From positions 1,612,001 through 1,676,000 of the forward strand of contig NZ_CP182343.1 in assembly GCF_048571125.1 (NCBI RefSeq): DNA of 64,000 nucleotides. Reading direction: 5' to 3'. A model generated the notes under the pieces. That model was not told where the DNA came from. It made no database searches and worked only from the letters and a program-made list of their open reading frames with translations. Positions 18,582-27,457 of the stretch are shown here, piece by piece. The position numbers and the translations under genes are program-made. How positions within the stretch are numbered: the stretch's first letter is position 1; each line of letters opens with the position of its first letter. This stretch comes from Arcobacter siniprincipis (GTDB lineage: Bacteria > Campylobacterota > Campylobacteria > Campylobacterales > Arcobacteraceae).

Positions 18582-20015
18582 GTGAAAAAATTATTAAGTA
18601 TTATATTTGTATTTTGTATATTATCAAAGGGAATTTTTGCAGAAGAGTTGAATATTATAGATAAAGATAATAATAGTTGGCTTCAAGTTTATAATAATCT
18701 ACAAAAATCACAAGCTCTTGAAGAAAGTATCAGACAATTAGAAAAAGATATAAGAAAAGCTAATCCACAAAAAAAAGCAGAATTAAAACAATTATTGAGT
18801 CTTCAAGAAAGCAAAAAAGCAATACTTGATGAATTACCTAAAAGTTTTAACAGTATGTTAGACAAAGTAACAATTAATACAAATGTAAAGGATATAAATC
18901 TAATAGAATATCTTTTTGCAAGTAAAAAGATAAAATTTGCTGCTCAAACTCAAAAGTTAAATTTTTTAAAAAACCAGTATGATGAAGCGGTTGAATATTT
19001 AGAAAATGAACTTAAACTTACTATTTCACAAGATAATAAAAACCTTCAAAAAGAAGAGCAATTACAAAAAGAAATAGCATATTTTGAAAATGCTAAGGGA
19101 TTATTAGAGGGTAAAGAAGAAGTTTTAAATCGTACAAAAGATTTATATTTTAATGCTTTAAAAGAGTATGGAGAAACCCAATTTGTAACTCATCTTTTAA
19201 ATTTATCAATTATAATTTTACTTTTTATAGTCTTTTATATTATAAAATATTTTATTATCAAAAAAATTGATAATGAAGAAAAACTATTTAAAGTGAAAAA
19301 AGTCTTAAATATCACTTTTTTTATAATAATATTTTTAGTGGCAATTGCCTTTAATATTAATAATATAATTTATGCTGCAACTCTTATTGGTGTTATTGCA
19401 GCTGCAATGACTATCGCTATGAAAGAGTATTTACAAAGTATTGCTTCTTGGCTTCAATTGATACTTGGTAACCAGATTCAAATAGGTGATAGAATTTTAG
19501 TTAATATTGATGGAAATCCTGTTATTGGTGAAGTCATTGAAATATCACTGTTTAAAGTAAGTTTATATGAAAGTATAAATAATACTACTTCTTCAAAAAT
19601 AAAAATTGCTGGACGAATAATATTTATAGCAAATAATGTTTTTGTAAACAATTATGTATATAACTATACCCATGACAAGATGAAAAATATCTATGACATG
19701 ATAGAGTTAAGTATTCCTTTTGGAGAAGATACTCACAAAGTAGAAACAATAGCTTTTGAGGTTGCTTATGAAATGACTGAAAGATATATGGAAGTAGCAA
19801 ATAAACAGTTTCAAAGTATGAAGAAACGATATGATATGCGTTCAAGAGAATTTAGACCAAGAATACATCTTATTCCTGATTCAAAAGAGCCTTTTTTTAC
19901 TCTTCGTATTTGGTATGTAGCCCCTTATCATCAAATCATGGAATTGAAATCTCAACTAAGTCAAAAAGTTGTAAAGAGATTACTTGACGAAGGAATCTCT
20001 TTTTACTCTAAATAG
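18582..20015 (+). CDS. MscS family mechanosensitive channel (long form)
   Basis: A 477-residue protein starting at GTG with GGGGA upstream. A signal peptide (about 1-21) precedes a Lys/Glu-rich, probably coiled-coil periplasmic region (about 25-195). Two or three membrane helices follow, then the pore-helix and beta-domain segment with AMTIAMKEYLQSIASW and IQIGDRILV. It is a member of the small-conductance channel family that releases solutes on osmotic downshock. Its sequence and layout resemble the channel gene at 24533, suggesting paralogy. It converges on the NnrS-like gene with an eight-base overlap. Confidence 0.85.
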   Translation: MKKLLSIIFVFCILSKGIFAEELNIIDKDNNSWLQVYNNLQKSQALEESIRQLEKDIRKANPQKKAELKQLLSLQESKKAILDELPKSFNSMLDKVTINTNVKDINLIEYLFASKKIKFAAQTQKLNFLKNQYDEAVEYLENELKLTISQDNKNLQKEEQLQKEIAYFENAKGLLEGKEEVLNRTKDLYFNALKEYGETQFVTHLLNLSIIILLFIVFYIIKYFIIKKIDNEEKLFKVKKVLNITFFIIIFLVAIAFNINNIIYAATLIGVIAAAMTIAMKEYLQSIASWLQLILGNQIQIGDRILVNIDGNPVIGEVIEISLFKVSLYESINNTTSSKIKIAGRIIFIANNVFVNNYVYNYTHDKMKNIYDMIELSIPFGEDTHKVETIAFEVAYEMTERYMEVANKQFQSMKKRYDMRSREFRPRIHLIPDSKEPFFTLRIWYVAPYHQIMELKSQLSQKVVKRLLDEGISFYSK

Positions 20016-21249
20016 TTTTGTTTAGTTTTTGGTAATACTTAAATGCATTTATGATATTATAGCTTAATATCATAGATGAAATTAGAAATAAAAGAATCGC
20101 TACATAAATAAAAGGTTTAAATAAAAGAGCCAATAAAAATACAAAATAACTAACAATAAAAATATTGTATTGAAGTTTCATATATTTACTTTTTATAACT
20201 TGCGACATTTCTGCATCAAAAATCATTTTTGAGCTAAGATGAAACCATGTGAGAAATGGAACTATTTTGTATAACATGCCATTTATTATTGAATATACAA
20301 AACCAAGACCAAAAACAACAGCAAGTAGAAAATCAAAATCAATCTTTATCCAAATACTTATCATCCAAATAACACAAGCAAAAGATAAGTTTATCATAGC
20401 AAAGAACCAAAGATTTATAGTGGTATCTATTCTTGGTCTTTTTCTATTTTTTAGTAAATATATTGTGGTAAGTGAAAAGATTAATGTAAATACAGCTAAT
20501 AGAGTTTTAAATATTGGCACAAACTTTGAATCAGTAATTATAAATAGTGATAAAAAAATTAGAATTAATGAAATTATCCAATAAAAATGGTTTTTTATAA
20601 AAAGTGGATACTCTTTTGTCACATAAAACATAGGAACCACTTTGTATGAAACTCCACTTATTAGCATGATTAACCAACCAAAAAAGATAGAAGTAATATG
20701 TACATCTGCAAAGTTTTTAGAAGTAAAACCACTACCATGATTTATTAAGGTAATTACTCCCAAAATTACTCCCAAAAATAAAAAGCTAAGTGCTGTTATA
20801 AATGTCTTAACTGTAGGATTTTTGTCTTGGGTTTTTAAAATAGTAAAAAAAGTACTTAGTGCAAAAAATATAAGTGCAATTAACAAACACAAAGATGCAA
20901 TATGCATAAAGATTTTAATTGAAAATAAAAAGCTTATTATAAAACATATTGTTCCTATATTAAAAAAAAGAAGTACAAATATCGCTTGAAAATTTACTTT
21001 TTTATATGCAACACCAATAATCACAGGAATCATTTGAAATAATGAACCAATCATAACATGGGTAAAAAAGCCTAAAGTTAATATATGAGTTATTGCAATA
21101 GCTTCATAATAATATCTATTTTCAATACCACTTGCATAAATAAACATACAAAGGCAAAATCCCACCAAATAAAAACTAGCAATAATATAATATATCATCG
21201 GTATTTTATAAGGTGGAGCTTGATCTAGTGATAAACCTTGCATTTTCAT
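20008..21249 (-). CDS. Polytopic membrane protein, NnrS / haem-copper subunit I-like
   Basis: A 413-residue protein with about 11-12 membrane helices. Conserved-looking histidines fall in helices (HILTLGFFTHVMIG, ADVHITSIFFGW, LTWFHLSSKM), reminiscent of haem- or metal-binding NnrS and CcoN-type proteins. Its start overlaps the DUF2249 gene by four bases (ATGA), so the two are translationally coupled. Together with DUF2249 and hemerythrin under a Crp/Fnr regulator, it probably belongs to a nitric oxide or nitrosative stress response. The family call is by resemblance only. Confidence 0.55.
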   Translation of the reverse strand: MKMQGLSLDQAPPYKIPMIYYIIASFYLVGFCLCMFIYASGIENRYYYEAIAITHILTLGFFTHVMIGSLFQMIPVIIGVAYKKVNFQAIFVLLFFNIGTICFIISFLFSIKIFMHIASLCLLIALIFFALSTFFTILKTQDKNPTVKTFITALSFLFLGVILGVITLINHGSGFTSKNFADVHITSIFFGWLIMLISGVSYKVVPMFYVTKEYPLFIKNHFYWIISLILIFLSLFIITDSKFVPIFKTLLAVFTLIFSLTTIYLLKNRKRPRIDTTINLWFFAMINLSFACVIWMISIWIKIDFDFLLAVVFGLGFVYSIINGMLYKIVPFLTWFHLSSKMIFDAEMSQVIKSKYMKLQYNIFIVSYFVFLLALLFKPFIYVAILLFLISSMILSYNIINAFKYYQKLNKTI

Positions 21250-21479
21250 TTGTTGCCTTTATAAATTTTCATCTCAAAATAGTTCTCATCATCTTTTATA
21301 ACTTCATAATTTAAACTATTTTTTTCTAGTGCTTCAAAAAGCTTACAAGGACTCATTCTATGTATGAAAATAAGTGTTTCATCATTTTTAATTTCATGTA
21401 TAGCCTCTAAAGCTTTCAAAAGAGGGTAAGGGGCTTCAAGCTCACTTACATCTAGAATAGTAGTTTTATTTGAATTCAT
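21246..21479 (-). CDS. DUF2249 domain protein
   Basis: A 77-residue TusA/SirA-like fold protein of the DUF2249 type (LDVSELEAPYPLLKALEAI, then a short beta-alpha-beta repeat with MSPCKLFEAL). Its function is not established; the domain is often found beside hemerythrin-like and NO-related genes. It overlaps hemerythrin upstream by 14 bases and the membrane protein downstream by four, so these three genes form one leftward operon. Confidence 0.75.
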   Translation of the reverse strand: MNSNKTTILDVSELEAPYPLLKALEAIHEIKNDETLIFIHRMSPCKLFEALEKNSLNYEVIKDDENYFEMKIYKGNK

Positions 21480-21909
21480 AAGATTGTAGTTTTTCTACAA
21501 TAGCATCATTATCATTGTTGAAAAGGTTTTGCATCATTGTATATAACATTTGCTCTTCTTTTGAATTGTGTTGTTGAATAAGTATCATCAAGGATTCACT
21601 AAGACCAAAAAATCTATCACTATCTTTTTCATTAATAGCTTCTTCTAGTTTGGGAAAGATTGTTCTTGCTTGATCATGCTCCATTTTCATAACCTTAGTT
21701 GGACCACAACCACCATTTGCAGATCTTTCATCAAACATAGGAAACAAATAATTCTCTTCTATATCAAAATGTTTTAAGGTCTCATGTTTAAACTCATCAT
21801 TTAACTTTGATACTTTGTCCCAATTTCCATCTTCTACTTCATTTTCAAGTTGTGCTAATAATTCATCGCACTCTTTATGGTTATGTGTCATATACTCTTT
21901 AATTGTCAT
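21466..21909 (-). CDS. Hemerythrin-domain protein
   Basis: A 147-residue hemerythrin HHE-type protein. Candidate di-iron ligands are HNHKECDEL (N-terminus), HFDIEENYLFP, MKMEHDQAR and QQHNSKEEQMLY. I place the start at 21909 because GGAG (complement of 21918-21921) lies eight bases upstream; a longer frame to 21951 has no such site. Proteins of this type bind O2 or NO or repair damaged iron centres (the RIC/YtfE group is longer). Here it is probably the first gene of a nitrosative stress operon. Confidence 0.85.
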   Translation of the reverse strand: MTIKEYMTHNHKECDELLAQLENEVEDGNWDKVSKLNDEFKHETLKHFDIEENYLFPMFDERSANGGCGPTKVMKMEHDQARTIFPKLEEAINEKDSDRFFGLSESLMILIQQHNSKEEQMLYTMMQNLFNNDNDAIVEKLQSYEFK

Positions 21910-21969
21910 TTTATTTTCTCCGATTAATTTTAAATTTTGTAATCTTTGCATAAAATCAAAGAAATTAAA

Positions 21970-21983
21970 TTGATACCAATCAA
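21970..21983. promoter_or_regulatory. Perfect FNR/DNR-type site TTGAT-N4-ATCAA
   Basis: TTGATACCAATCAA lies in the 88-base gap between the divergent hemerythrin operon and the Crp/Fnr gene. It matches the FNR/DNR consensus fully. It lies 14 bases before the regulator's ATG, which would suit autorepression, and about 60 bases upstream of the hemerythrin start, which would suit activation. Confidence 0.75.
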
Positions 21984-21997
21984 TACAAAGACAAATA

Positions 21998-22636
21998 ATG
22001 AATATACATGAGTATTATTTCTTTGATTCTTTAGATGAAAAAGAAAAAAAAGAGCTAGAAAAAATAAGTAGAAAAAAGAGTTATAAAAAAGATGAAATAC
22101 TTTTTTATAAAGGTGATGAGGCAAAATATTTATATCTTTTAGTAAGTGGAATAGTAAAAGTGTACAAACATGATTACAAAGATAATGAAGTAATAATTCA
22201 CAATTTAAGAGCACCTACTTTTATAGCAGAAATTGCAAATTATGAAGAGATACCTTATCCTGCAAATTATTCTTTTGAAGTGGATTCAGAAGTTTATGTA
22301 ATTGAATATAATAAATTTAAAGAAAACTTTTTATACAAGCCAGAAATCTCAATGATGCTGATTAAATCACTCACTAAAAAAATAAAAGCTTTAGAAAACT
22401 TTATTAACTATAACATAACAGCAGATAGCAATATAAAGATTACACAATTTTTATATGAAAATGAAGATATCCTTTCAAGCTTAAGACAAGTAAAAATTGC
22501 TTCAATTTTAAATATAACTCCAGAGACATTATCAAGAAAAATATCAAAACTAAAAAAAGATAAAATCATTGAAAATAATAAGGGGCATATTAAAATATTA
22601 GATCACAAAAAGTTAAAAGAGTTATTCCAATTTTAG
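21998..22636 (+). CDS. Crp/Fnr family regulator without cysteines
   Basis: A 212-residue regulator with an N-terminal cyclic-nucleotide-binding fold (about 10-120; FYKGDEAKYLYLLVSGIVKVY), a dimer helix and a C-terminal winged helix. The recognition helix TPETLSRKISKL keeps the E..SR pattern that reads TTGAT half-sites. It has no cysteine, so it cannot hold the FNR iron-sulfur cluster. A DNR/NssR-like haem or NO sensor role is more likely. It is divergent from the hemerythrin operon with a perfect site between them. Confidence 0.88.
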   Translation: MNIHEYYFFDSLDEKEKKELEKISRKKSYKKDEILFYKGDEAKYLYLLVSGIVKVYKHDYKDNEVIIHNLRAPTFIAEIANYEEIPYPANYSFEVDSEVYVIEYNKFKENFLYKPEISMMLIKSLTKKIKALENFINYNITADSNIKITQFLYENEDILSSLRQVKIASILNITPETLSRKISKLKKDKIIENNKGHIKILDHKKLKELFQF

Positions 22637-22849
22637 AACTTGATTAGAAGGATATTTTTGTATAGCTAAGTAGAAGATATTTATATTATTTGTTATATTA
22701 GATATTTGGGCACTATATTCTTTTATTTTTTCATTCATCTCTTCATGGGTTAAACTCTCTTTAAAAACTTCTTTTATTTCATTATTCTCAATAGTCTCTT
22801 TATACAAATCAAATTTTTTAGTATCCGAATTAAATTTTATTTTTAGCAT
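22622..22849 (-). CDS. Small conserved-looking unknown protein
   Basis: A 75-residue charged, soluble protein I do not recognise (starts MLKIKFNSDTKKFDLYK, ends NQVLKLE). I place the start at 22849 because AGGA lies just upstream on the minus strand; a frame extending to 22870 lacks this. Its stop region overlaps the end of the convergent Crp/Fnr gene by 15 bases. Confidence 0.5.
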   Translation of the reverse strand: MLKIKFNSDTKKFDLYKETIENNEIKEVFKESLTHEEMNEKIKEYSAQISNITNNINIFYLAIQKYPSNQVLKLE

Positions 22850-22963
22850 TTCATTTCCTAACGTATACATTTAAAATAATAATTATTTTGTAAATTTTTA
22901 TTTGATTAATAAACGATTTTTCGGTATTCTTATAAATTATAATATAAATAAAAATACAGATAT

Positions 22964-22977
22964 AACATTATAATGTT
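22964..22977. promoter_or_regulatory. 14-base perfect palindrome upstream of the XRE gene
   Basis: AACATTATAATGTT is a perfect palindrome, with a related TATAATGTT copy at 22991-22999. It sits 71 bases before the XRE regulator start, in a very AT-rich gap of about 200 bases. It is a candidate operator for autoregulation. Confidence 0.4.
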
Positions 22978-23047
22978 GATAATATCACAATATAATGTTT
23001 AATGTCAAGTAAAAAATACATTAATTTGTTGCATAGGAAACATAATA

Positions 23048-23416
23048 TTGATTTATAAGAGAATTAAACATGTTAGAGAAGCTTTGAATTTCTCTTCACA
23101 AAAAGATTTTTCAGAAGCCTTGAGTATGCCAAGTAGAACTTATCAAAGTTACGAGCAAGCGAAAGTAAAAGATATACCTCATACCTTTCTTGAAAAGTTA
23201 AATTTAAGATATAACATTTCAATTGAATGGTTAATAACAGGAGAGGGCGAAATGTTTCTTAAAAAAAATAGGAATAATGAAGAAAAAGATTATATAGAGT
23301 TAATAAAACAATATTTAGAACTTTTGCCATACAAACAACAAGAATATTATTATCATAAAATAAAATCAGATGTTTTAGAAATTGAAATAAAAGAAAATAC
23401 TAATATAAATACATAA
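23048..23416 (+). CDS. XRE / CI-repressor-like helix-turn-helix protein
   Basis: A 122-residue protein starting at TTG with AGGAAA upstream. The N-terminal helix-turn-helix (about 3-65) resembles the phage CI repressor DNA-binding domain, including the SIEWLITGEGEMFL end typical of that family. There is no LexA-type peptidase domain and no phage gene nearby. It is probably an orphan regulator or a remnant of a mobile element that has become resident. Confidence 0.75.
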   Translation: MIYKRIKHVREALNFSSQKDFSEALSMPSRTYQSYEQAKVKDIPHTFLEKLNLRYNISIEWLITGEGEMFLKKNRNNEEKDYIELIKQYLELLPYKQQEYYYHKIKSDVLEIEIKENTNINT

Positions 23417-23460
23417 AAACCTTGTAATAAAAACATTATCTTTTCTTAAATCTTTTTAGA

Positions 23461-23466
23461 TATAAT
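23461..23466 (+). promoter_or_regulatory. Probable -10 box of the aroB operon
   Basis: TATAAT lies 32 bases upstream of the aroB start, preceded by a T-rich stretch as in Campylobacterota promoters. It would drive the run aroB - mscS - mtaB - AAA - bioV - mog. Confidence 0.55.
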
Positions 23467-23497
23467 CTATCCACTTTATAAAGCTGGAAATTAATAA

Positions 23498-24532
23498 ATG
23501 ATTGTAAATATAAAACTACCAAATAATATTTCATATAACATAACAATTGATGAATTAAAAGAGTTAACTTTTGATAGAAAAGTTGTAGTTGTAACAAACC
23601 CAACTGTTAGTGGATACCATTTAGAATATTTAAAAAATAAAATAAAATGTGATAACTTAAGCATAGTAACTATACCCGATGGTGAAGAGTATAAAAACAT
23701 GGAAACCATTGATATGATTTTAAATCATTGTTTTGAAAATAGACTAAATCGAAAATCCTTGCTAATTGCATTTGGTGGGGGTGTAATTGGGGATATGACT
23801 GGATTTTGTGCAGCAATTTATCAAAGAGGTATTGATTTTATACAAGTACCCACAACGCTATTATCACAAGTTGATGCAAGTGTTGGAGGTAAAACTGGTG
23901 TAAATAATAAGTTTGGAAAAAATTTAATTGGAGCTTTTCACCAACCAAAAGCTGTCTATATTGATCCATACTTTTTGACTACTTTACCCCCAAGAGAATT
24001 CTCAGCTGGAATTGCAGAAATCGTAAAAATGGCGGTAACTTTCAATAAAGAATTTTTTGAATGGATTGAACAAAATGATTTAACAAATGTTGAAAATATA
24101 AAAGTAGCCATCAAAAAATCTGTTGAAACAAAAGCTTTGGTTGTATCTCAAGATGAAAAAGAAAATGGAATAAGGGCTGCTTTAAATTATGGACATACCT
24201 TTGGACATGTAGTAGAAAATGAAACAAAATATTCAAAATATTTACATGGTGAAGCTGTAGGTATTGGTATGATTATGGCAAATGAAGTTGCTAAAAGAAT
24301 TGGACTTATGAGTCAAGAAAATACTCTAAGAATAAAAAATGTTTTAGAAAAATATGATATTCCAACAACTTATAAAATTTCTGATGTGGAAGATTTTTAT
24401 GAGCATTTTTTCTTAGACAAAAAAAGTCTTGATGATAAAATAAAGTTTATTTTGCCCGTTGGTATTGGTGATTGTAAAATTACCGATGAAGTATCTAAAA
24501 CTGATGTTATTGAAGTTTTAAAAGGATTTTAA
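23498..24532 (+). CDS. aroB: 3-dehydroquinate synthase
   Basis: A 344-residue AroB, second enzyme of the shikimate pathway (DAHP to 3-dehydroquinate; NAD and divalent metal). The NAD-binding part has IPDGEEYKN and FGGGVIGDMTGFCAAIYQRG. The metal/active-site part has VDASVGGKTGVN, LNYGHTFGHVVE and LHGEAVGIGM. Full length for the family. First in a tight operon; the next gene begins at the base after its stop. Confidence 0.96.
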   Translation: MIVNIKLPNNISYNITIDELKELTFDRKVVVVTNPTVSGYHLEYLKNKIKCDNLSIVTIPDGEEYKNMETIDMILNHCFENRLNRKSLLIAFGGGVIGDMTGFCAAIYQRGIDFIQVPTTLLSQVDASVGGKTGVNNKFGKNLIGAFHQPKAVYIDPYFLTTLPPREFSAGIAEIVKMAVTFNKEFFEWIEQNDLTNVENIKVAIKKSVETKALVVSQDEKENGIRAALNYGHTFGHVVENETKYSKYLHGEAVGIGMIMANEVAKRIGLMSQENTLRIKNVLEKYDIPTTYKISDVEDFYEHFFLDKKSLDDKIKFILPVGIGDCKITDEVSKTDVIEVLKGF

Positions 24533-26188
24533 TTGAGAAGAATATTTTTTCTGATTTTTACTATTGTATTTACACTAAACTTAAGTGCTGCAAAAATCGA
24601 AAATGCAAAAGAATCTACTGTTATAAATGAAAATATAAAAACAAATGAAGAGTCTAAACTAGTTGTGTTAGAACCAACTCCTGAAGTTAAAGCTAAAATT
24701 GATAGCTATCTTTTGGGAATTAAAAAAATAAATGATTTATTAGAAGATGATATTTTATTAAAAAGATACTCTAATTATATTGCATATAGAAGTATTTCTA
24801 AAGAGTTGCATTCTTTAAAAGAAGAATTAACTGATGTAAATAAAAAAAATAGAGATTTATTATATAAAGTAGAAAATAAAATTAGAATCAAAAAAAATGA
24901 GTTAGAACTTATCTCTGAATACAAAGATTCACCTATTGGAAAGTTGATTGATCCTCCTGAAATAGAAAAGTATGAAGCTATAACAAATCCTTTTGGTATT
25001 ATAAATGCTCTTTCTTATAAAAAGAAGATGAAAGATCATAAAAAAGAGTTTAATAAAATCATAGATGATGTTTCAAGATTAATTACTCTATTAGATGAAA
25101 AGATGCTTTTATATCTTGATTTATATAATTTAGACCCAAAAGATGAGTATGAAAAGAAAATCAACTTTTTAGACAATGAGAAAAAAGATTTTAATTTAGT
25201 ATTAGAAATTTTATCTACTACAAGTGAAGTATATACTAGAAAAATAGAACAAGTTGTTTTAGAAACTGATAATCAAATAGCAGAACAAATCTCAAAATCA
25301 TTTATTATATTTTCAATAATTGCTGTTGTTTTTATCTTCTCTTTTTTAGTAAAACTTGCCCTTAAAAAGTATTTTTCTCAAAATGAAAATTTTTATATGG
25401 CAAATAAAGTTATAAATTTTGTTTTAGTTCTTTTGATTGTGTTAATTGTACTTTTTTCATATATTGATAATGTCTCTTATGTAATTACTATCTTAGGGTT
25501 TGCATCTGCTGGTATTGCTATTGCTTTAAAAGATTGGTTTATGTCTATTTTTGGATGGATGGTAATTGTAACTTCTGGTTCTATTCAAGTGGGAGATAGA
25601 ATAAAAGTTACAAGAGGTGGTGTTGAAGCAGTTGGTGATGTACTTGATATCTCTTTATTTAAAATTACTATTAGAGAAGATATCACTTTAACTTCGTACA
25701 GTGTAAATAGAAGAACAGGAAGAATATTTTTTATACCAAACAATTATGTATTTTCAGAAATGATTGCTAACTATACCCATTCAGGACTACGAACTGTTTG
25801 GGATGGTATTGATATTACTATTACTTTTGATTCAAATTATAAAAAAGCACAACATATAGCAAAAGAGATATTAAAACATTATTCAAAAGGCTATACAGAT
25901 ATTACAAGAAAACAGTTATCTAAAATGAGAAGTAAATACAACCTAAGAGCTACAGGAGTAGAACCCAGAGTTTATACTTTTGTTGAGCCTTATGGGATTG
26001 TTATTTCTTCTTGGTATCTTACAAACTCTTACGCAGCATTAGTTTTAAGAAGCACAATGTCTCCAGAAATTTTGCAGGCATTTATGGCAGAGGATGATAT
26101 TACAATAGCTTATCCTACACAACAAATTAATTTAGGGGAGAATCAAGCGCAAAGAGTTCCCCCTGCAGATTTACCAGAGGCTCCATAG
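24533..26188 (+). CDS. MscS family mechanosensitive channel (long form)
   Basis: A 551-residue protein starting at TTG directly after the aroB stop. A signal peptide (about 1-20) is followed by a long Lys/Glu-rich periplasmic coiled region (to about 250). Then come membrane helices, the pore and beta-domain segment (GIAIALKDWFMSIFGW, IQVGDRIKV) and a cytoplasmic C-terminus ending in a Pro-rich tail. Paralogous in layout to the channel at 18582. An aroB - mscS order is one I recall from other Campylobacterota. Confidence 0.88.
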   Translation: MRRIFFLIFTIVFTLNLSAAKIENAKESTVINENIKTNEESKLVVLEPTPEVKAKIDSYLLGIKKINDLLEDDILLKRYSNYIAYRSISKELHSLKEELTDVNKKNRDLLYKVENKIRIKKNELELISEYKDSPIGKLIDPPEIEKYEAITNPFGIINALSYKKKMKDHKKEFNKIIDDVSRLITLLDEKMLLYLDLYNLDPKDEYEKKINFLDNEKKDFNLVLEILSTTSEVYTRKIEQVVLETDNQIAEQISKSFIIFSIIAVVFIFSFLVKLALKKYFSQNENFYMANKVINFVLVLLIVLIVLFSYIDNVSYVITILGFASAGIAIALKDWFMSIFGWMVIVTSGSIQVGDRIKVTRGGVEAVGDVLDISLFKITIREDITLTSYSVNRRTGRIFFIPNNYVFSEMIANYTHSGLRTVWDGIDITITFDSNYKKAQHIAKEILKHYSKGYTDITRKQLSKMRSKYNLRATGVEPRVYTFVEPYGIVISSWYLTNSYAALVLRSTMSPEILQAFMAEDDITIAYPTQQINLGENQAQRVPPADLPEAP

Positions 26189-26191
26189 AAT

Positions 26192-27457
26192 ATGAATTTT
26201 ACAAATACGAAACCAAAAGTATATTTTAAAACTTTTGGTTGCAGAACAAATGTTTTTGATACTCAAGTTATGATGAGTAATCTAAAAGATTTTGAAATTA
26301 CACAAGATGAAAAGAGTGCAAATGTAGTTGTAATAAACTCATGTACTGTTACAAATAGTGCTGATAGTACAGCAAGAGGTTATATAAACTCACTAAATAA
26401 ACTTCCAAACAAACCAAGGGTTGTATTTACAGGTTGTGGAGTTTGGACAAAAGGTGAAAACTTATTTAAGGAAGAAAAAGTTGATTCTTTATTTGGGCAT
26501 AGTGAAAAAGAAAATATAAATGAACTGCTTAAAAATGAAGAACGATTTTTTAATGCTGGTGATTTAGAACATATAGATGAAACTATTGTTGAAGAGTTTG
26601 TAGGTAAAAGTAGAGCCTTTATCAAAATCCAAGAAGGATGTGATTTTAGATGTTCATATTGTATTATTCCTTATGTAAGAGGAGATGCTAGAAGTTATAG
26701 TGAAGATAAAATTTTAGAGCAAATTACAACACTAGCTAGTAATGGTTTTGGAGAGTTTATTTTAACTGGTACAAATGTTGGTTCTTATGGGAAGAAAAAG
26801 CATACTTCTTTAGCAAAACTTCTTAAAAAAATATCATTAATCAAAGGTGTTAGAAGAATAAGAATGGGAAGTATAGAACCTATTCAAATAGATGATGAGT
26901 TTAAAGAGATAATTGATGAACCTTTTATGGCAAGACATCTACACATAGCACTTCAACATACTTCTAAAAAGATGCTTGAGATTATGAATAGAAGAAACAA
27001 AGTATTAAAAGACCTTGAACTTTTTGAATTATTAAAAGATAAAGGTTATGCCCTTGGAACAGATTTTATAGTAGGTCATCCAGGTGAAACAGATGAGTTA
27101 TGGAAAGAAGCAATTGAAAACTTGCATAGATTCCCACTTACTCATGTTCATGCTTTTACTTACTCAAAAAGAGATGGCACTCCAAGTGCTACTATGAGTG
27201 AGCAAGTAAAAGGTGATATTGCAAAAGCTAGATATAATGAACTTGTTTCAATTATTGATCAAAAAAATTATGATTTTAGAAAAAATAATAAAACTACTTT
27301 AGAAGTTCTAATTGAACAAGAAAAAAATGGAAAATATATAGGGTTAGATCAACATTTTAACCAAATAGAAATCCAAAGTGATGCTGATTTAGTTGGTGAT
27401 TGGGTTTATATTGAGAATTATGAAGCAAAGGATAAAATCAATGTTGCAAAATTCTAA
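26192..27457 (+). CDS. mtaB: tRNA t6A37 methylthiotransferase
   Basis: A 421-residue radical-SAM methylthiotransferase. The N-terminal MTTase domain has FGCRTNVFDT, NSCTVTNSAD and FTGCGVW, supplying the three cluster cysteines. The radical-SAM CxxxCxxC is in GCDFRCSYCIIPYVRG. It converts t6A to ms2t6A at position 37 of tRNAs. The GCRTN form and overall length favour MtaB over MiaB or RimO. The following ATPase gene overlaps its end by 17 bases. Confidence 0.9.
   Translation: MNFTNTKPKVYFKTFGCRTNVFDTQVMMSNLKDFEITQDEKSANVVVINSCTVTNSADSTARGYINSLNKLPNKPRVVFTGCGVWTKGENLFKEEKVDSLFGHSEKENINELLKNEERFFNAGDLEHIDETIVEEFVGKSRAFIKIQEGCDFRCSYCIIPYVRGDARSYSEDKILEQITTLASNGFGEFILTGTNVGSYGKKKHTSLAKLLKKISLIKGVRRIRMGSIEPIQIDDEFKEIIDEPFMARHLHIALQHTSKKMLEIMNRRNKVLKDLELFELLKDKGYALGTDFIVGHPGETDELWKEAIENLHRFPLTHVHAFTYSKRDGTPSATMSEQVKGDIAKARYNELVSIIDQKNYDFRKNNKTTLEVLIEQEKNGKYIGLDQHFNQIEIQSDADLVGDWVYIENYEAKDKINVAKF

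Noticed and set aside
22977..22989. Second FNR-type site near the XRE gene
   Set aside because: TTGAT is followed by a three-base spacer and ATCAC, which breaks both spacing and sequence.
23048..23416. Prophage boundary
   Set aside because: No integrase, attachment repeats or other phage genes are nearby; only a lone CI-like regulator.
27393..27440. Longer N-terminus for the FtsH-like protein from GTG/ATG codons inside mtaB
   Set aside because: ATG 27441 has a well-placed ribosome binding site and yields a normal membrane-helix start.
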